Origin: Cymbidium sinense
Taxonomy: Eukaryota > Streptophyta > Magnoliopsida > Asparagales > Orchidaceae
Assembly (NCBI GenBank): GCA_021442155.1
Contig: CM038214.1
Location: 57,444,514-57,508,513, forward strand
Length of the DNA: 64,000 nt
Direction of reading: 5' to 3'
Of the stretch, positions 1 through 11,099 are shown piece by piece (the stretch's first letter is position 1; each line of letters begins with the position of its first letter). The position numbers were made by a program, and so were the translations under genes. Under the pieces are notes generated by a model. That model saw nothing but the letters and a program-made list of their open reading frames with translations. It was not told where the DNA came from and ran no database searches.

Positions 1-1
1 A

Positions 2-457
2 TCTAGCTATGGTGGTATTTTTCGCAATAATCTTGGGAGTATTATCTTGGCATTCTCCACTCCTCTTTCTACTTCTTTTGTTATTATGGGTGAACTAATG
101 GCTGTTTATTGTGCTCTTAAGCTTTATTTGAAGAAGAATTTTCTTTCCATTTGGTTGGAATCTGATGCTGAGATGGTTGTTACTATGATCAACTCTAATC
201 ATAAGGGTAATGCTAAATTTTTCTACTTACTTAGGAATATTAAAGCTATTATTTCTAAAATGTCTTTTAAGATGACTCATATTTTGAGAGAAGGTAATGC
301 TTGTGCTGACTTTTTAGGTTGCTTGGGGAGTAATCTTTTTTATTTTACTTTTATTTCCAATGATAATATTCCTAAGCAATTAAGAGGCTTTTCTAACTTA
401 AATAAAGCTAGTTTGCCTTATGTCAGATTTACTCAATTTCCTTTTCTCCTTCTATGA
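2..457 (+). CDS. LINE ORF2 C-terminal RNase H domain, cut by the window edge
   Basis: The reading frame is open from base 2 to the stop at 457, so the first ATG at 47 is internal and the real start lies outside the window. The translation begins SYGGIFRNN and continues through MGELMAVYCAL (acidic residue of the RNase H helix), LESDAEMVV (catalytic-type Asp) and HILREGNACADFLG (conserved His and Asp), ending in SLPYVRF. This order matches the RNase H module at the C-terminus of plant LINE ORF2 proteins, which degrades the RNA strand during target-primed reverse transcription. The LINE at 50.8-57.9 kb carries a homologous but stop-ridden version (HILREGNACAD here, YILREGNAYAN there). This copy lacks internal stops, so it is younger or was better maintained. 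The family call is firm; activity cannot be judged because the rest of ORF2 is missing. Confidence 0.85.
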   Translation, partial: SSYGGIFRNNLGSIILAFSTPLSTSFVIMGELMAVYCALKLYLKKNFLSIWLESDAEMVVTMINSNHKGNAKFFYLLRNIKAIISKMSFKMTHILREGNACADFLGCLGSNLFYFTFISNDNIPKQLRGFSNLNKASLPYVRFTQFPFLLL

Positions 458-1020
458 TGGTGGTTGCTATCCCTTGTTCTTGGCTAACTTTGCTACTTGG
501 TCATGTACATTTCTCTGAGGTTTTGTTGGCAATGATGGCTGGGATGTTTCTTTTTCCTCTTTGGTTGGTAACCTTTTTTTTTGGATTGTAACACTTCCTT
601 TGGAGGTTTGGCTACTCACAAAATTTGGTTGCCCCTTTTTCTATACTAAGCCTGAGCCTTTCTTTTGCTCTTCCTCCCTTACTATTCTTTTCTTTTCTTT
701 TCTTTTCTTTTCTTTCTTGATCTTTCTCTTACTTTCCTTTTGTAGGTCTTTCTTCTTTCTTTGTAGGTTTCTTTCACTTGTGGTTTATTCTCCTCTCTCA
801 TGTTATTTTCTTTGGTCATTTTTTTTTTTTTATTGTTTTTTTTCTTAGGTTTCTTTTTTTTTTCTTTCTTCTGGTTGTAATAGTTTGAGGAATTTTCTCT
901 CTAGGTTGATTGTTGCTCTTAGAGCATTAGTTTTGAGGATTTTCCCCTCTTAAGGACTTTTGTACTCCTTCTTTATGGCAATAAAATTTCTCCCAACTGT
1001 GGGTTTTATCAAAAAAAAAA
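458..1020 (+). other. LINE 3' UTR with polyadenylation signal and poly(A) tail
   Basis: T/G-rich non-coding sequence follows the ORF2 stop. AATAAA at 980-985 lies about 25 bases before an A run at about 1010-1020. The last 120 bases resemble the end of the second LINE (GAGCATTAG, a CCCCTCT-type motif, then GGCAATAAAAT at 57,840-57,910), which identifies them as the element's own 3' end. The tail runs directly into CCTAACCCTAAA. An apparent hydrophobic reading frame at 561-848 is low-complexity F/L/S and is not taken as a gene. Confidence 0.8.
685..716 (+). repeat. (TTTTC)n microsatellite
   Basis: About six tandem TTTTC units lie inside the LINE 3' UTR. Confidence 0.9.
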
Positions 1021-1310
1021 TCCTAACCCTAAATCCTAAACCCTAAACCATAAACCCTAAAACTCTAACCCTAAATCCTAAATTAACCTTAAATCCTAAA
1101 CCCTAAACCCTAGAAACCCTAAACCCTAAAGCCTAAAGCCTAAACCCTAAACCCTAAACTAACCCTAAGCTAACCCTAAACCCTAAACCCTAAAGCCTAA
1201 ATACTAAACCCTTAACCCTAAACCTTAATCCTCAACCTAAAACCTTAAACCCTAAAACTCTAAACCCTAAACTCTAAACCCTAAACCCTAAGCCTTAAAC
1301 CCTAAACCCT
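1021..1310 (+). repeat. Imperfect CCCTAAA telomere-type tract
   Basis: Heptamers CCCTAAA are interspersed with one-base variants (TCCTAAA, CTCTAAA, CCTTAAA, CCATAAA) and with short spacers. Perfect runs are only two to three units long, so this is an interstitial or degenerate tract. The C-rich strand is on +. Confidence 0.95.
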
Positions 1311-2099
1311 AAAAAGCTAATAACCTAAATCTAAACTAAATAAAACCTAAAAATAAAATAAATAAAAAAACTTAAACCTAAATAAAATAAAATATATAAT
1401 AAAATAAAAACCTAAACTAAAACCTAAACCTAAACCTAAAAATTAAATAAAATAAAAAATAAAATAAAAACTAAAATAAAATAAATTAAAACCTTAACTA
1501 CACTAAAAAATAAAATAAACCTAAGAATAAAAAACCTAAACAAATTAAAATTAAAATTAAAATTAACCTAAAAAAATAAAATTAAAACTTAAACCTAATA
1601 AAAAACCCAAAAATTAAACCAAAGAATAAAAATAAATAAAACCTAAACCCTAAACTATAAAAAAAACATAAACCAAAAATAAAAATAAAATAAACAAAGT
1701 AAAATAAACATAAGCCTAAACTAAAATAAATGCAACCTAAACCTAAAATAAACTAAACCTAAACCTAAACCTAAACTAAATAAAATAAAATAAACTAAAA
1801 ATAAACTTAAACCTACACTAAAAAATAAAACATAAAAATAAACTTGAAATAAAATAAAACCTAAACCTAAACCTAAAAAAATAAAATGAAAACCTAAGCC
1901 TAAACATAAAAATAAAAATAAACCTAAACCTAAAAAAATAAAATAAAAATAAAACTAAACTAAAAAAAACCTAAACAAAATAAATAAACCTAAAATAAAT
2001 AAACTAAACTAAATATAAATAAAAAATAAAATAAACTCAAATAAACAAAAAATAAAGTAAATAAACTTAAACCTATTGATTTACTTAATTTAAAAAAAA
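1311..2099 (+). repeat. A-rich module 1 of the array
   Basis: This stretch is almost entirely A, T and scattered CCTAAA. It opens near AGCTAATAACCTAAA and closes with TGATTTACTTAATTT plus an A run at about 2075-2100. The same order of sub-motifs recurs in the other modules, so it is a conserved repeat rather than random decay of telomere sequence. No coding potential is seen. Confidence 0.75.
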
Positions 2100-2263
2100 A
2101 ACCCTAAACCCTAAACCTTAAAACTAACCCTAAACCCCATACACTAAACCTACAATCCTAAAAATTAAACCCTAAACCTTAAACTCTAAAACCTATAACC
2201 CTAAACCTTAAACCCCAAACCCTAAACCCTAAACCCTAAACCCTAAACTATCTGTAAACCCTA
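2100..2263 (+). repeat. Imperfect CCCTAAA tract before GRP copy 1
   Basis: Short heptamer runs, the longest about four units at 2218-2248, lead directly into the GRP fragment through CTAAGAATGGG. Confidence 0.95.
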
Positions 2264-2750
2264 AGAATGGGCAGAACTTTGACGGGAGGAGCATCACCGT
2301 AAACTAGGCTCAATCTGGATCTAATGGTGGAGGCGAAGGTGGGGGCAATAGTTATCATTATGGTGGTGGAAGATCTGGATCTCCTGGTGTACATGGAGGT
2401 GGTGGTCAAAGTAGTGGTGGTTATGGAGGTGGCAGGAGCGATGGAGGTTATAGCCATGGTGGTGGCGGAGGGAGAGATCATGGATATGATGGCGTATCTT
2501 GCTACTTGAGAGGCGGTGGTGGTTATGGTGGAAACTGGAGAAACAAAAAAATGGCCAATCCGATCTGCCACTTATGGAACTATGTCTTTATAGTAGAGAT
2601 GGTTCTACTTATCTAGGGTTTTTGATTTGCTCTATGGGTGCTCATTTTTTATCTATGTCATCGCTTTTTGATAAAACTTGGGAGCTACTTGGTTGTTAAA
2701 ATTAAAAAGAAGAAATATTGAATCTGAATTTATTTTGTGTTAAAAAAAAA
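2264..2750 (+). pseudogene. GRP retropseudogene copy 1 (5'-truncated glycine-rich RNA-binding protein mRNA)
   Basis: In the frame starting AAT GGG CAG the translation is NGQNFDGRSITVN, stop, then AQSGSNGGG, followed by repeated SYHYGGG, GGGGQSSGGYGGG, RSDGGYSHGGGGG and a terminal GGNWRN. That is the end of an RRM (last strand) joined to the Gly/Tyr/Arg/Ser-rich tail of plant GRP7/GRP2-like proteins, which bind RNA and are not mobile-element genes. The RRM core and the start codon are absent. A 3' UTR and an A tail (2742-2750) follow, so it looks like a reverse-transcribed, 5'-truncated mRNA. One nonsense codon (CAG to TAG) interrupts the frame. Flanks are CCCTAAA on both sides. Overlapping V/M-rich and S/T-rich frames here are shadows. 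A functional gene is excluded by the missing RRM. Confidence 0.85.
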
Positions 2751-3163
2751 TTAAACCCTAAACCCTATGCCCTAAACCCTAAACTAAAACTTAAACCATA
2801 AACCTGAAACCAAAATCCTATACCCTAATCACTAAACCCTAAACCATAAACCCTAAAAACCCTAAACCCTAAACATTAAGCCCTAAACCCTAAAACCTAA
2901 ACCCTAAACCCTAAACCCTAAACCCTAAACTGTAAACCCAAAAACCCTAAATGCTAAACCCTAAACCCTAAACCCTAAAATTATAAACCTACATCCCTAA
3001 ACCATAAACCCTAAACCTTAAACCTTAAACCCTAAACCCTAAACCTTAAATAAACCCTAAACTATAGACAATAAACTAACCCTAAACCCTATATCCTAAA
3101 CCCTAAACCCTAAACTAAGCCTAAAACCTAACCCTAAACCCTAAACCCTAAACCCTAAACCCC
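2751..3163 (+). repeat. Imperfect CCCTAAA tract
   Basis: This is dense telomere-type repeat with runs of four to five perfect heptamers around 2890-2935. No A-rich module is present here, unlike in most other tracts. Confidence 0.95.
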
Positions 3164-3277
3164 GAATAAAGATGTCATTAGGAGTATATCTAAAGAATAA
3201 CCTAATCCTAACATAGTTATGGTAGCTAAAGATAATGTCTTCAAGAGACTTTCCCTTGACTATTAGAGATTTGAATA
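3164..3277 (+). other. Short non-telomeric insert inside telomeric repeat
   Basis: About 114 bases of ordinary complexity (beginning CGAATAAAGATGTCATTAGG) sit between two CCCTAAA tracts; the right tract (3278-3293) is only about two units before block A begins. No homology within the window was noticed and no reading frame is evident. Confidence 0.7.
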
Positions 3278-3429
3278 CCCTAAACCCTAAACCAAAATCA
3301 TATTGTAATATCATATATTATAGTATAATGTAGCATCATATATTTGAGCATGTAGTGATGTGTTTTTGGATGTTATAAGATGTTTTGAAATGTTTTAGTA
3401 TTTTATGGTATTGTGTCCTATAGTCTATA

Positions 3430-4830
3430 TTAATATAAATCATGAAAATATTTATTTAATAAATTAGATGATGAAATTTATTAAATTTGAAGTGGGAATA
3501 AGGTTGTAATACCAAAGGTGTGCTATGCCACTTATAGTCTAAAAAGTAAGATTTTATGTTCAAAATAAATATTATATGTTGTAGCATAGTATAGTATCAT
3601 ATATCATAATATATTGTTCTATGCAATTTAAATACTTTTAATATTTACAATCATGCAGTTGAGCCTACACTAGCATTATTTATAAAAATGTTGATTTAGT
3701 CCTTAAAATGGTGGAATTTGGCCAAATTCATAATAGGTAGAGCATGGCATCATAATATATGGTTTCAATTTAAAATATGTAAGTGATACGACTAAAATAT
3801 AAAGATTTTTTATTATTTGGACTAATTTTATGATTTTTTATCTTAAGCAATCCCTTATGTTGTGATATAAAATATAATATAATATAATATAATATGTTAT
3901 AGTGTATTATAATATAGGATGCCATAACATAGTGTAGTATCATGCATTATAGCATACTATTGGCTATTACTACTTGTTGTTTAGCATATTTTAGTTTGTT
4001 ATATTATGATGTAGTAGAGTTTGTACGGGTATAATTCATAAAAATATTGACTTATAGGCAGAGATTATGGGATTTGGCCTAATTTAAGGTAAGCTTTAGG
4101 GAACATCATTGGGGGTGTGCTATGGTGTGTCATTTAATCAAAAGAATGAAATTTTGCATCCAAAATAAATGTTCATTTTTCAACTAAATTTGATAAAATT
4201 TTCACTTAAACTAATTCATTTTATGGTGTAATGTAAGATAATATATTATACGAAAGCATATTAAAATATAATTAACATAACAATATAACTTAATAAATAA
4301 ATGAATGTGGTGGTGTGTTACTAAATGTTATTGTACATTTTAGTATGTTTTACTTTTGTTATAATACATTGGTTCAAAACTCACAAAAATGTTAATTTGA
4401 AGGTTGACATGAAATAATTTGGCCAAATTCACGGCACAGACCAAGAAGCAACAATGAAATTAAGCTATTTTGTAGCATTTCTAATAGAAAAATAATAATT
4501 TTACACCCAAAATGAACATTATTCATATTTTGAGAAAGTTTTGTTATTTGTTCATTTTAAGTGATTCAAATGAGGTGTAATTTTAGACAATATACTATAT
4601 TACAACAAATTATAATATAACATCATATATTATAATATAATATAGTGTGTTAATTCACACTATAATATGTTTAGCATGATATTGTATAGTTTGTTTGAGC
4701 TTGCACCATCACAAATCATAAAATGTTGATTACAATGTTAAAATGATGTAATTTGAATGAAAAAATTATTAGGCTTTTGGTTGAAGTGCTAAAAGTGTGC
4801 ATAAGAGAAGAAATTATATTTTATGAGAAT
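3430..4830. repeat. Diverged tandem array, period about 340 bp
   Basis: A recurring block (AAAATGTTGATTT-like, then GGAATTTGGCCAAATT, then a TGTGCTATG-like stretch, then TATAATATAATATA-like) starts near 3438, 3687, 4038, 4382 and 4718, giving spacings of about 249, 351, 344 and 336. It is AT-rich and non-coding. The same arrangement occurs in block B at about 19.6-20.7 kb, so it was present before the two copies diverged. Confidence 0.65.
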
Positions 4831-5399
4831 TTCATGTCAAGGACATGGAGGGAGATCCGTTAAGGGACACACATGCACTGGACGTGACATCTGAGGGGTC
4901 TATATTGAGGGAATAGAAGAAGAAAATATGTTGCGGATAAGGTTTGAACTTGATTTGATTATATGATTTATGGAAAGAAGATCCATTAGGATAAGAATCT
5001 ATAATCCACCAGGGATTTAAATAGAAGTGACTTTAATTTATTTTGTTTTAATTTATGTGGAGGCATATCTGCTAGACATATGGGCTTGAGTTCACTGTGG
5101 AACAGGTAAATGAACCTTCAATTAGGGAAGTAGGTTTGAGCTATCTACTGGAGATTGACATTTGAGCTTGATTTCATAGATTTATTTGGGGATGTATCCA
5201 CTGGGGATAAGAGTTTGGTTGGATTTTTTTGATTTAAACTCTGCTAGGGGAGTTGGTTTAATTTAGCTCCACTAGGGAGGTTGGTTTTGAATTTGATTTA
5301 TTTGCTTGACTTGTTTATATATGATTTGGGGCACCATTGGGGAGAAGGGTATCATTTAACACAATTGAGGAAAATTAGATTGGGTTTAATTTAATTTTA
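4831..5399. other. Non-coding part of block A
   Basis: This is T/G-rich sequence with short repeated phrases such as CCACTAGGG and GGTTTGATTT. No reading frame or RNA gene is seen. Confidence 0.5.
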
Positions 5400-7160
5400 G
5401 TTAATGTATGGACCCTATCGGTGTGCAATGGACCCAGAGAAGCTACTTGACCTACCTCAGGTTTACAAATCCAAAGGGATAGTCTACCGGCTGTGGGGTA
5501 GATTTATCCAACCTAAGGGGTTGCCTTTCGATGTGCAATAGCTGTGCTAGGAAGAAGGCATAGCATACTTACATCTTTCAAAGCAAGGAACAACCACTTG
5601 GGTGACCTGTTGAATGCACAACAAATTGAACTTGACCTAGGGCGACTACTGAGTTAATGCCGCTGGTGACTTATGTCAACTCAAAAGTAGTCAGGATTAA
5701 TTTTATCTTAATTTCATGTGATTTGATATGGTTTGTTTGGTTTAATTTGATTTCAAATTGAGGGAAAATCCACTGGGGATGTTAGCTCAACCAATATTGA
5801 TAGATTTAATTTATGGACAATGTCGATGTGTGATGGACCCACTGAGAAGGCACTATATCGGACTAATCCTATCTCAGATTTACAAATCTAAAGGGATAGT
5901 CTACTAGCTGTGGGGCATGGCTAGCCAACTTAAGAGATTGTCTTCTATGTGCAACGGCTATGCTAGGAAGAAGGCATAGTAGACTTGCATCTTCTAAAGC
6001 AGGGAACAACCGCTGGCGTGACTTGTTGGTAGCACAACAAATTGAACCTGACTTAGGGGATGACTACAGAATGAATTCCACTCGGGACTTATATAACCTC
6101 AAGAGTAGTCAGGAGATTCCTATAAGGAGTTTTTGTTACACTACCCTAAAGATAGGATACCTGCTTGAGAAAAGGAATCGTTAGGGGTGTCCTCCTAATC
6201 CATAAGTGAATATATACTTTGTTTATATGTTTGTGTTGACCTTATTGGTGTGCGAGGGACCATACTAAGAAGGGGCTATGTCAACCTTGACCTATCTCAG
6301 ATTTACTGGACCAAGGGATAATTTGCACATCCACGAGAAAATTCTTCAACCACAAGAGTAGTTACTAGGGAAGGAGAACTATCTAATCGGATAGTAACCC
6401 GGGTAGTGTCTAAATGGGGTCGCAAAAGATGTGATCTAAATATAGTTCCCTCAAGGGAGGTGCTACTAGGGGCGTTATCTTGAGCCCTAAAAAAGAAAGA
6501 CTATAGGTTTACGATGGCCAACTCAATGAGAAAGTGTGGCAGAATTACATCTTCCATGAGTGGTGTATCCAAAGGTGTGATAACCAACTAACCTAAGATG
6601 TATCCATTAGCATGAGTGGTGTATCCATCAGCATAGTAAGAACCAACCAACCTAAGGTTCGAGTCAATGTGCAATGATCAATCTAGAAAGAAAGTGTGTA
6701 GGCTTACAACTTTTTGAGCAAAACTGATCATCAGAATAGTCTATCATCGATCGGACAGATGCTATCTGACCTAGAGCGACTACTAAGTGGGAGCCCTGAG
6801 GATGGATTGAACCTAGACTTGAAGTAGTCAGGAGGGAAGGAGCTATTAGGGTACTTATCCTAAACCTCAAATATACTCGATCCAGTCAGTGCACGAAGGA
6901 TAAATCAAGAAGAAAGCATAGCAGACTCACATCCTCTTAAACAAAGCCAACATGAGGTAGCTTATCAGCCATGCAGTAAGGCCTAAAAATCTAATAAGGC
7001 ACATATCGGTGTGTTGTGGCCAAGTAAGGAAGGAAAGAGTACCATACTTACATCCTCCAAAGTAAGAAAACCATTAGGGTGACACACTAGCAGGGTAGCA
7101 TGCCAGCCTGAGTGAGTGCCACTGGGGGTGGTATCTCAACTCAGAGTAGCCCGAGATAAA
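5400..7160. repeat. Diverged tandem array, period roughly 410 bp
   Basis: The phrase series AAAGGGATAGTCTAC, GTGCTAGGAAGAAGGCATAG, ACAACAAATTGAAC and AAAGTAGTCAGG recurs at about 5410-5690 and 5820-6115. Weaker versions lie near 6240-6430, 6660-6835 and 6880-7150. The region sits downstream of the integrase end (on the minus strand), where a 3' UTR or LTR would be expected. Block B has the matching array at about 21.24-22.86 kb. Confidence 0.6.
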
Positions 7161-7354
7161 AGAAATGTGTTTATTTTATATGTTTGAGTAATTTGTGTTT
7201 ATGTTATGTCGATGAAGGATAGGATGTCGCTTGGGTTCCTTACACCTACCCTAAACACATCATGGTGGATTCACAAACAAGAATACATTCAACATGGAAT
7301 AGATTGAATTCAAAATAAAATTTTCATTGATGATAATTATTTTTAGACATGATT

Positions 7355-8340
7355 TATAATATTACCTTAAGTAGAGCCCATTGATTGGAAGCATTGGGTG
7401 CTCTCCCTTATGATTAATAAGATGATAAGATCCTCCTTGGTAGGCTTCTCTTTGGCAAAATGGTCTTCTTAAGTGGGTTCAAATTTTCCTCCCATCATGT
7501 GACGGGCAATAATCAGTCTCCTCAGAACTAAAATATGCCTTGAAAAGCTCTGGGATGGACCAACTTGCTATGTGCTTGAATCATTTTAGCTTTGTATAAC
7601 TTGAGGTTTTTGCATGCCCACAAGCGTCTCTCCTTCAAACCTTTGAACTCTTCTAACTATAACTTGGTGTTCTGCTCTGTTGTGATCTTACTGCCCACAA
7701 CTATCCTTAGTGATGGGAGTTGGACTTCTAATAGTAGAATGGTTTTAGACCCATACACTAAGGAGAAAGGAGTAGACTGAGTTGGAGTCCTATATGTGGT
7801 GAGGAAAGCCCACAAGGCTTCAACTAACTTCATGCTCATTGTTGTTGTCGTGTCTTTAGTATTTGGATGAAAGTTTTGTTGATGGATTCTGCTATGTTGT
7901 TTTCCTTTAGATAGTTGATGCTAGAATATCTCCAATCTATGATGTGTATCTGGGCAAAGTTGTTGATCTCAGTGCACTTGAATGCAGAACAAGTATCAGA
8001 TTTAATTCGTCGAGGCATTCCAAACATATATATGATATGGTTCCTAAAAGCTGGAGCACATGCTAAGCTGTGACCTCTCTGATCGGTATCAGTTTCACCC
8101 ATTTGGAAATGTAGTCAGTAGCAGCTAAGATAAATTGATGACCCTTGGAAGAAGGAGGATCAATCGAATGCACTATGTCTGTACCCCAACACTCGAATGG
8201 GCATGAGGCCAATGTTGGGTGGTTGATGTAGGACCACACCATGTATTTGACATTGGTTTCATTGCCTAGTAGTATCCATGCAATCTTTGATCATCGATGG
8301 CTAGTGGTATCATAGTCTCATGATTTTATGGTCTTCATGC
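7355..8340 (-). pseudogene. Ty3/gypsy integrase, block A
   Basis: On the minus strand a zinc-finger-like segment (DKHEDHKIMRL) is followed by the catalytic core start FECWGTDIVHSIDPPSSKGH and then LAATDYISKWVKL. Next come an FRNHIIYMFGMPRRIKSD segment, where the second core Asp lies, and LVEALWAFLTTYRTPTQSTP of the C-terminal half. The protein ends near PINGLYLR at about 7360. Integrase joins element cDNA to host DNA. Several frameshifts and stops break the frame, so it is inactive. The end corresponds to the polyprotein end in block B at about 23,045. Confidence 0.85.
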
Positions 8341-8561
8341 TTGTCTAAATAATGTAATCACATATGATCAAAAGACCGCCGGTATAAGACACCATCCACA
8401 AGAGTGTAGGAAAGTGCTCTCTACTTCATTTGATAGTCTTGGGACTTCTCTTGAGGTAGTTTGCCTTTATTTAGGTAATCCATGAATGGTTGCCTCCAAT
8501 CTAACTCCTTGTCCATCTTGGCATTGGCAATCTTCCCTTCAAGAGAGTAGTTTTTTATGAG

Positions 8562-9055
8562 TTAAATATTATTAAGGGATAAGACTTGTCTATTTTGGAC
8601 ATTTATTGATATGGACTCATCCTTCGAACATGCCAACCCCTTTGCAAGCTTGGCTAAAGCACACGCTACAACATTCTCTCCTTGAGGAATCTTATAAATG
8701 ATAACCTCTGGGATTTGAGCCAACAACTCCATGATGTTCTTGTGGTAGTGGTAGAGCTTGGGCTTTATAACCTTATAGGACCCAACAATTTGGTTGATAA
8801 CTAGCTGAGAATCCCTGAAGATTTTGAAGTTTTGGATGCTTAGAGGTCGTGTAGCTCCATACCGTAGCACAATACGTAACTGAAACGAAGTAGTGCAAAG
8901 ATTGCATAGATGCTATGAGAATCTCCCCACATCACTATCTAGAGTTAAGAGACCTATTTATACCCCTTCTTTTCTTGGAATTGTATATTATGGTTCTTAT
9001 CCTCTTTGAGAGGAAGTCACACCATCAAAGTATATCTCCCAATAATGAATGCTTG
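8562..9055 (-). pseudogene. Ty3/gypsy RNase H, block A
   Basis: The minus strand reads IHYWEIYFDGVTSSQR (first RNase H Asp) near 9050. After a frame change comes FKIFRDSQLVINQIVGSYKV (the DSQLVINQ motif) and then IPQGENVVACALAKLAKGLA (N..A..LAKLA end motif). This is the typical order of the domain in plant Ty3/gypsy polyproteins. The residues stay recognisable, but the frame is broken between 8870 and 9000. Confidence 0.8.
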
Positions 9056-9249
9056 TATCCCTAAGTTCATGATTTTTTTCATCGTGAAGATCATCCGTAA
9101 GTGGAGAGTCAGTAGGAAATGGGTGTGTTGCTAGGAAATTCGCTAGCAGTTATCCTTTCACCTCACAGAGGGGTGCAAAGCTAATGTCAAATTGTGAGAG
9201 GATCATGGACCATAGTGCCAACCGTCCAGATAGTGTCGATCAGATCATG

Positions 9250-10530
9250 AGATACTCTAGTGGATTGATCCTATAGATTATGTTCACCTTATGAAAAACA
9301 TGTAGTGTCATAGCTTTTGGGATGCAAAGATTAAAGTGCAATGCTTCTCATTGGGTGGATAATTAGCCTCAGTAGAGATTAGGTGATGGCTAGGTATTAG
9401 ATTGCATTTTCATTACCTTTGTCATTGGCTTGGGCCAACAAAGCACCAAAGGAGTCATCTAACATAGGAGTGTAAAGTATGAGCGGCTTGCTTGAGATAG
9501 GAGCTGCTAGAACTAGCAGCATCATCAGATAATGCTTGATGTCTTTGAAGCCATGCTCACACTTATCATCCTACTTGAACATGGCATCCTTTTTGATAAG
9601 TGTTGAGAATGGCTGACATCTTCCTGATAGGTTGTATATAAAGCTTCTTAGATACACCAACTGCCATTGAATGATTTGAGCTGAGTTAAACTTTTAGGCA
9701 GTGGCATTTCTGATATCGCCTTGATCATCTCAAGATCGATTTCAATTCCCTAGTGTCGGACAATAAACACATGGAATTTCCTTGAAGCTACTTCGAATGC
9801 ACACTTCAAGGGTTCATTTTGAGGTTAAATTATCTTAATTGTTCAAAAACCACTCTTAAGTCAAAGAGATGGTCTTCCTTTTCTGTACTTTTGACCACAA
9901 GATCATCGACATAACACTCAACTTGACACTGAATGAGTTTGTCGAAGATTCAAGTCATCGCCTAAAATCGATGCATATGTGAATTTGACCATTCTTTCTC
10001 TTAACTAGGACGATGCTGGCTAACCAAGTATAGTATTTTTTTTCCTAGATGAAGCCAGCATCGATCAGTTTCTTGACTTCAGAAATGACCTGCTGCTCTA
10101 TGTCTAATCTCATGCATCTAGGAGCTTGCTTGATAAGGTTAGTAAGCTCTATTGCTAGTTTATGGACTGCTACATTAGGAGCAAATCCAGGCATCTCTTC
10201 ATAACTCTATGCAAAGAAATCCTTAAGCTCAATAAATATCCTAACTAAGTCATTAGTTTCAATTTCATTCAACAAAGAACTAATGTATAACCAGCATGGA
10301 TCTTATTCAATTCCTAAGTTGATTTCCTTGAGCTTGTCGATGATTGACTTGATCTCTTCTTCGAACTCTGGAGGTGCATCTTTGACTTCAAAATCATTTG
10401 GATCATCTAAAGTTTCTAAGCATAGCTCCTTATATGAGTTAATGTGATTTGAAAAGAACCTATCAAATTCCAAATGATTGGTGATGACTAAGCAGTAATC
10501 ATCATCATCAACTAGACCCACTGAACCTAA
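9250..10530 (-). pseudogene. Ty3/gypsy reverse transcriptase, block A, with internal deletion
   Basis: The minus strand contains FEEEIKSIIDKLKEINLGIE at 10.3 kb, then SYEEMPGFAPNVAVHKL, APRCMRLDIEQQVISEVKKL, IDAGFI and WLASIVLVKRKNGQIHICID near 9.98 kb. The next recognisable motif is VECYVDDLV at about 9.9 kb, the YxDD catalytic box, still intact here. Comparison with block B shows that about 240 bases are missing between these points. They encode the segment with the first catalytic Asp (FMDGSSGYNQI in block B). The enzyme is therefore dead even apart from its stops. Confidence 0.85.
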
Positions 10531-11099
10531 TACTTGTCTCGATCTTGATTGAGAGCTTTTGCATTTGTTCTTCCATATTCTTTCGAAGTAGTCTGACTTG
10601 TGCTTTCACCATGTATGTGGGATTAACTCTTTATTTGCTAAATTATGAACACAAGGCAAGAACCAAATAAAGGGTAATTCTATTAAATCTTTATATGAAT
10701 CATCCTCAAGCTCTACATCAACTTCTTAACTTGAGGATGATGCTCCTAGAAATAACCTCTAAGTCTTCACACCTATGGATGACTTAGGGGCTTACTTGAC
10801 TACCAAACCCTTGGCTTTTTAAGGGACAAGTGGGGTTAGAGCTAAGGTTCCCAACTGATGCCTAACTATTTCATATATAGACTTGAAAACACCAGCCAGG
10901 ACTGCTCAGCAGTAGATTTTCTAGATGTGAGAATTGAGACAGATAGCAATGAATAAGGAGATTTTTCACACCTGGGGCTGCCTCTGAACTGGCCTCTTCC
11001 TCTGCCCAGTGGAGGTCAGTTTGTCTTACCCTTATGTTTGAATGGAGTACTGAACTGTGAGTAGAATCTAATGTGATGCTCCACTTCCTCCTCCAAGTC

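Noticed and set aside
561..848. 95-codon F/L/S-rich frame
   Set aside because: It is in the LINE 3' UTR and spans a TTTTC microsatellite; low complexity only.
2248..2699. Forward V/M-rich and reverse S/T-rich open frames over GRP copy 1 (and the same pattern at 13,595-13,940, 15,689-15,910, 41,902-42,093, 44,585-44,794, 46,053-46,377, 47,973-48,222, 49,111-49,347 and 57,933-58,220)
   Set aside because: They are alternate-frame readings of GGT-rich GRP sequence. The true frame gives the RRM end plus a glycine-rich tail, and these shadow frames are not conserved between copies.
1021..3163. A true chromosome-end telomere
   Set aside because: Perfect runs are at most about five heptamers, many variants occur, and retrosequence lies on both sides. 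It is an interstitial or subtelomeric array, although its polarity matches a left chromosome end.
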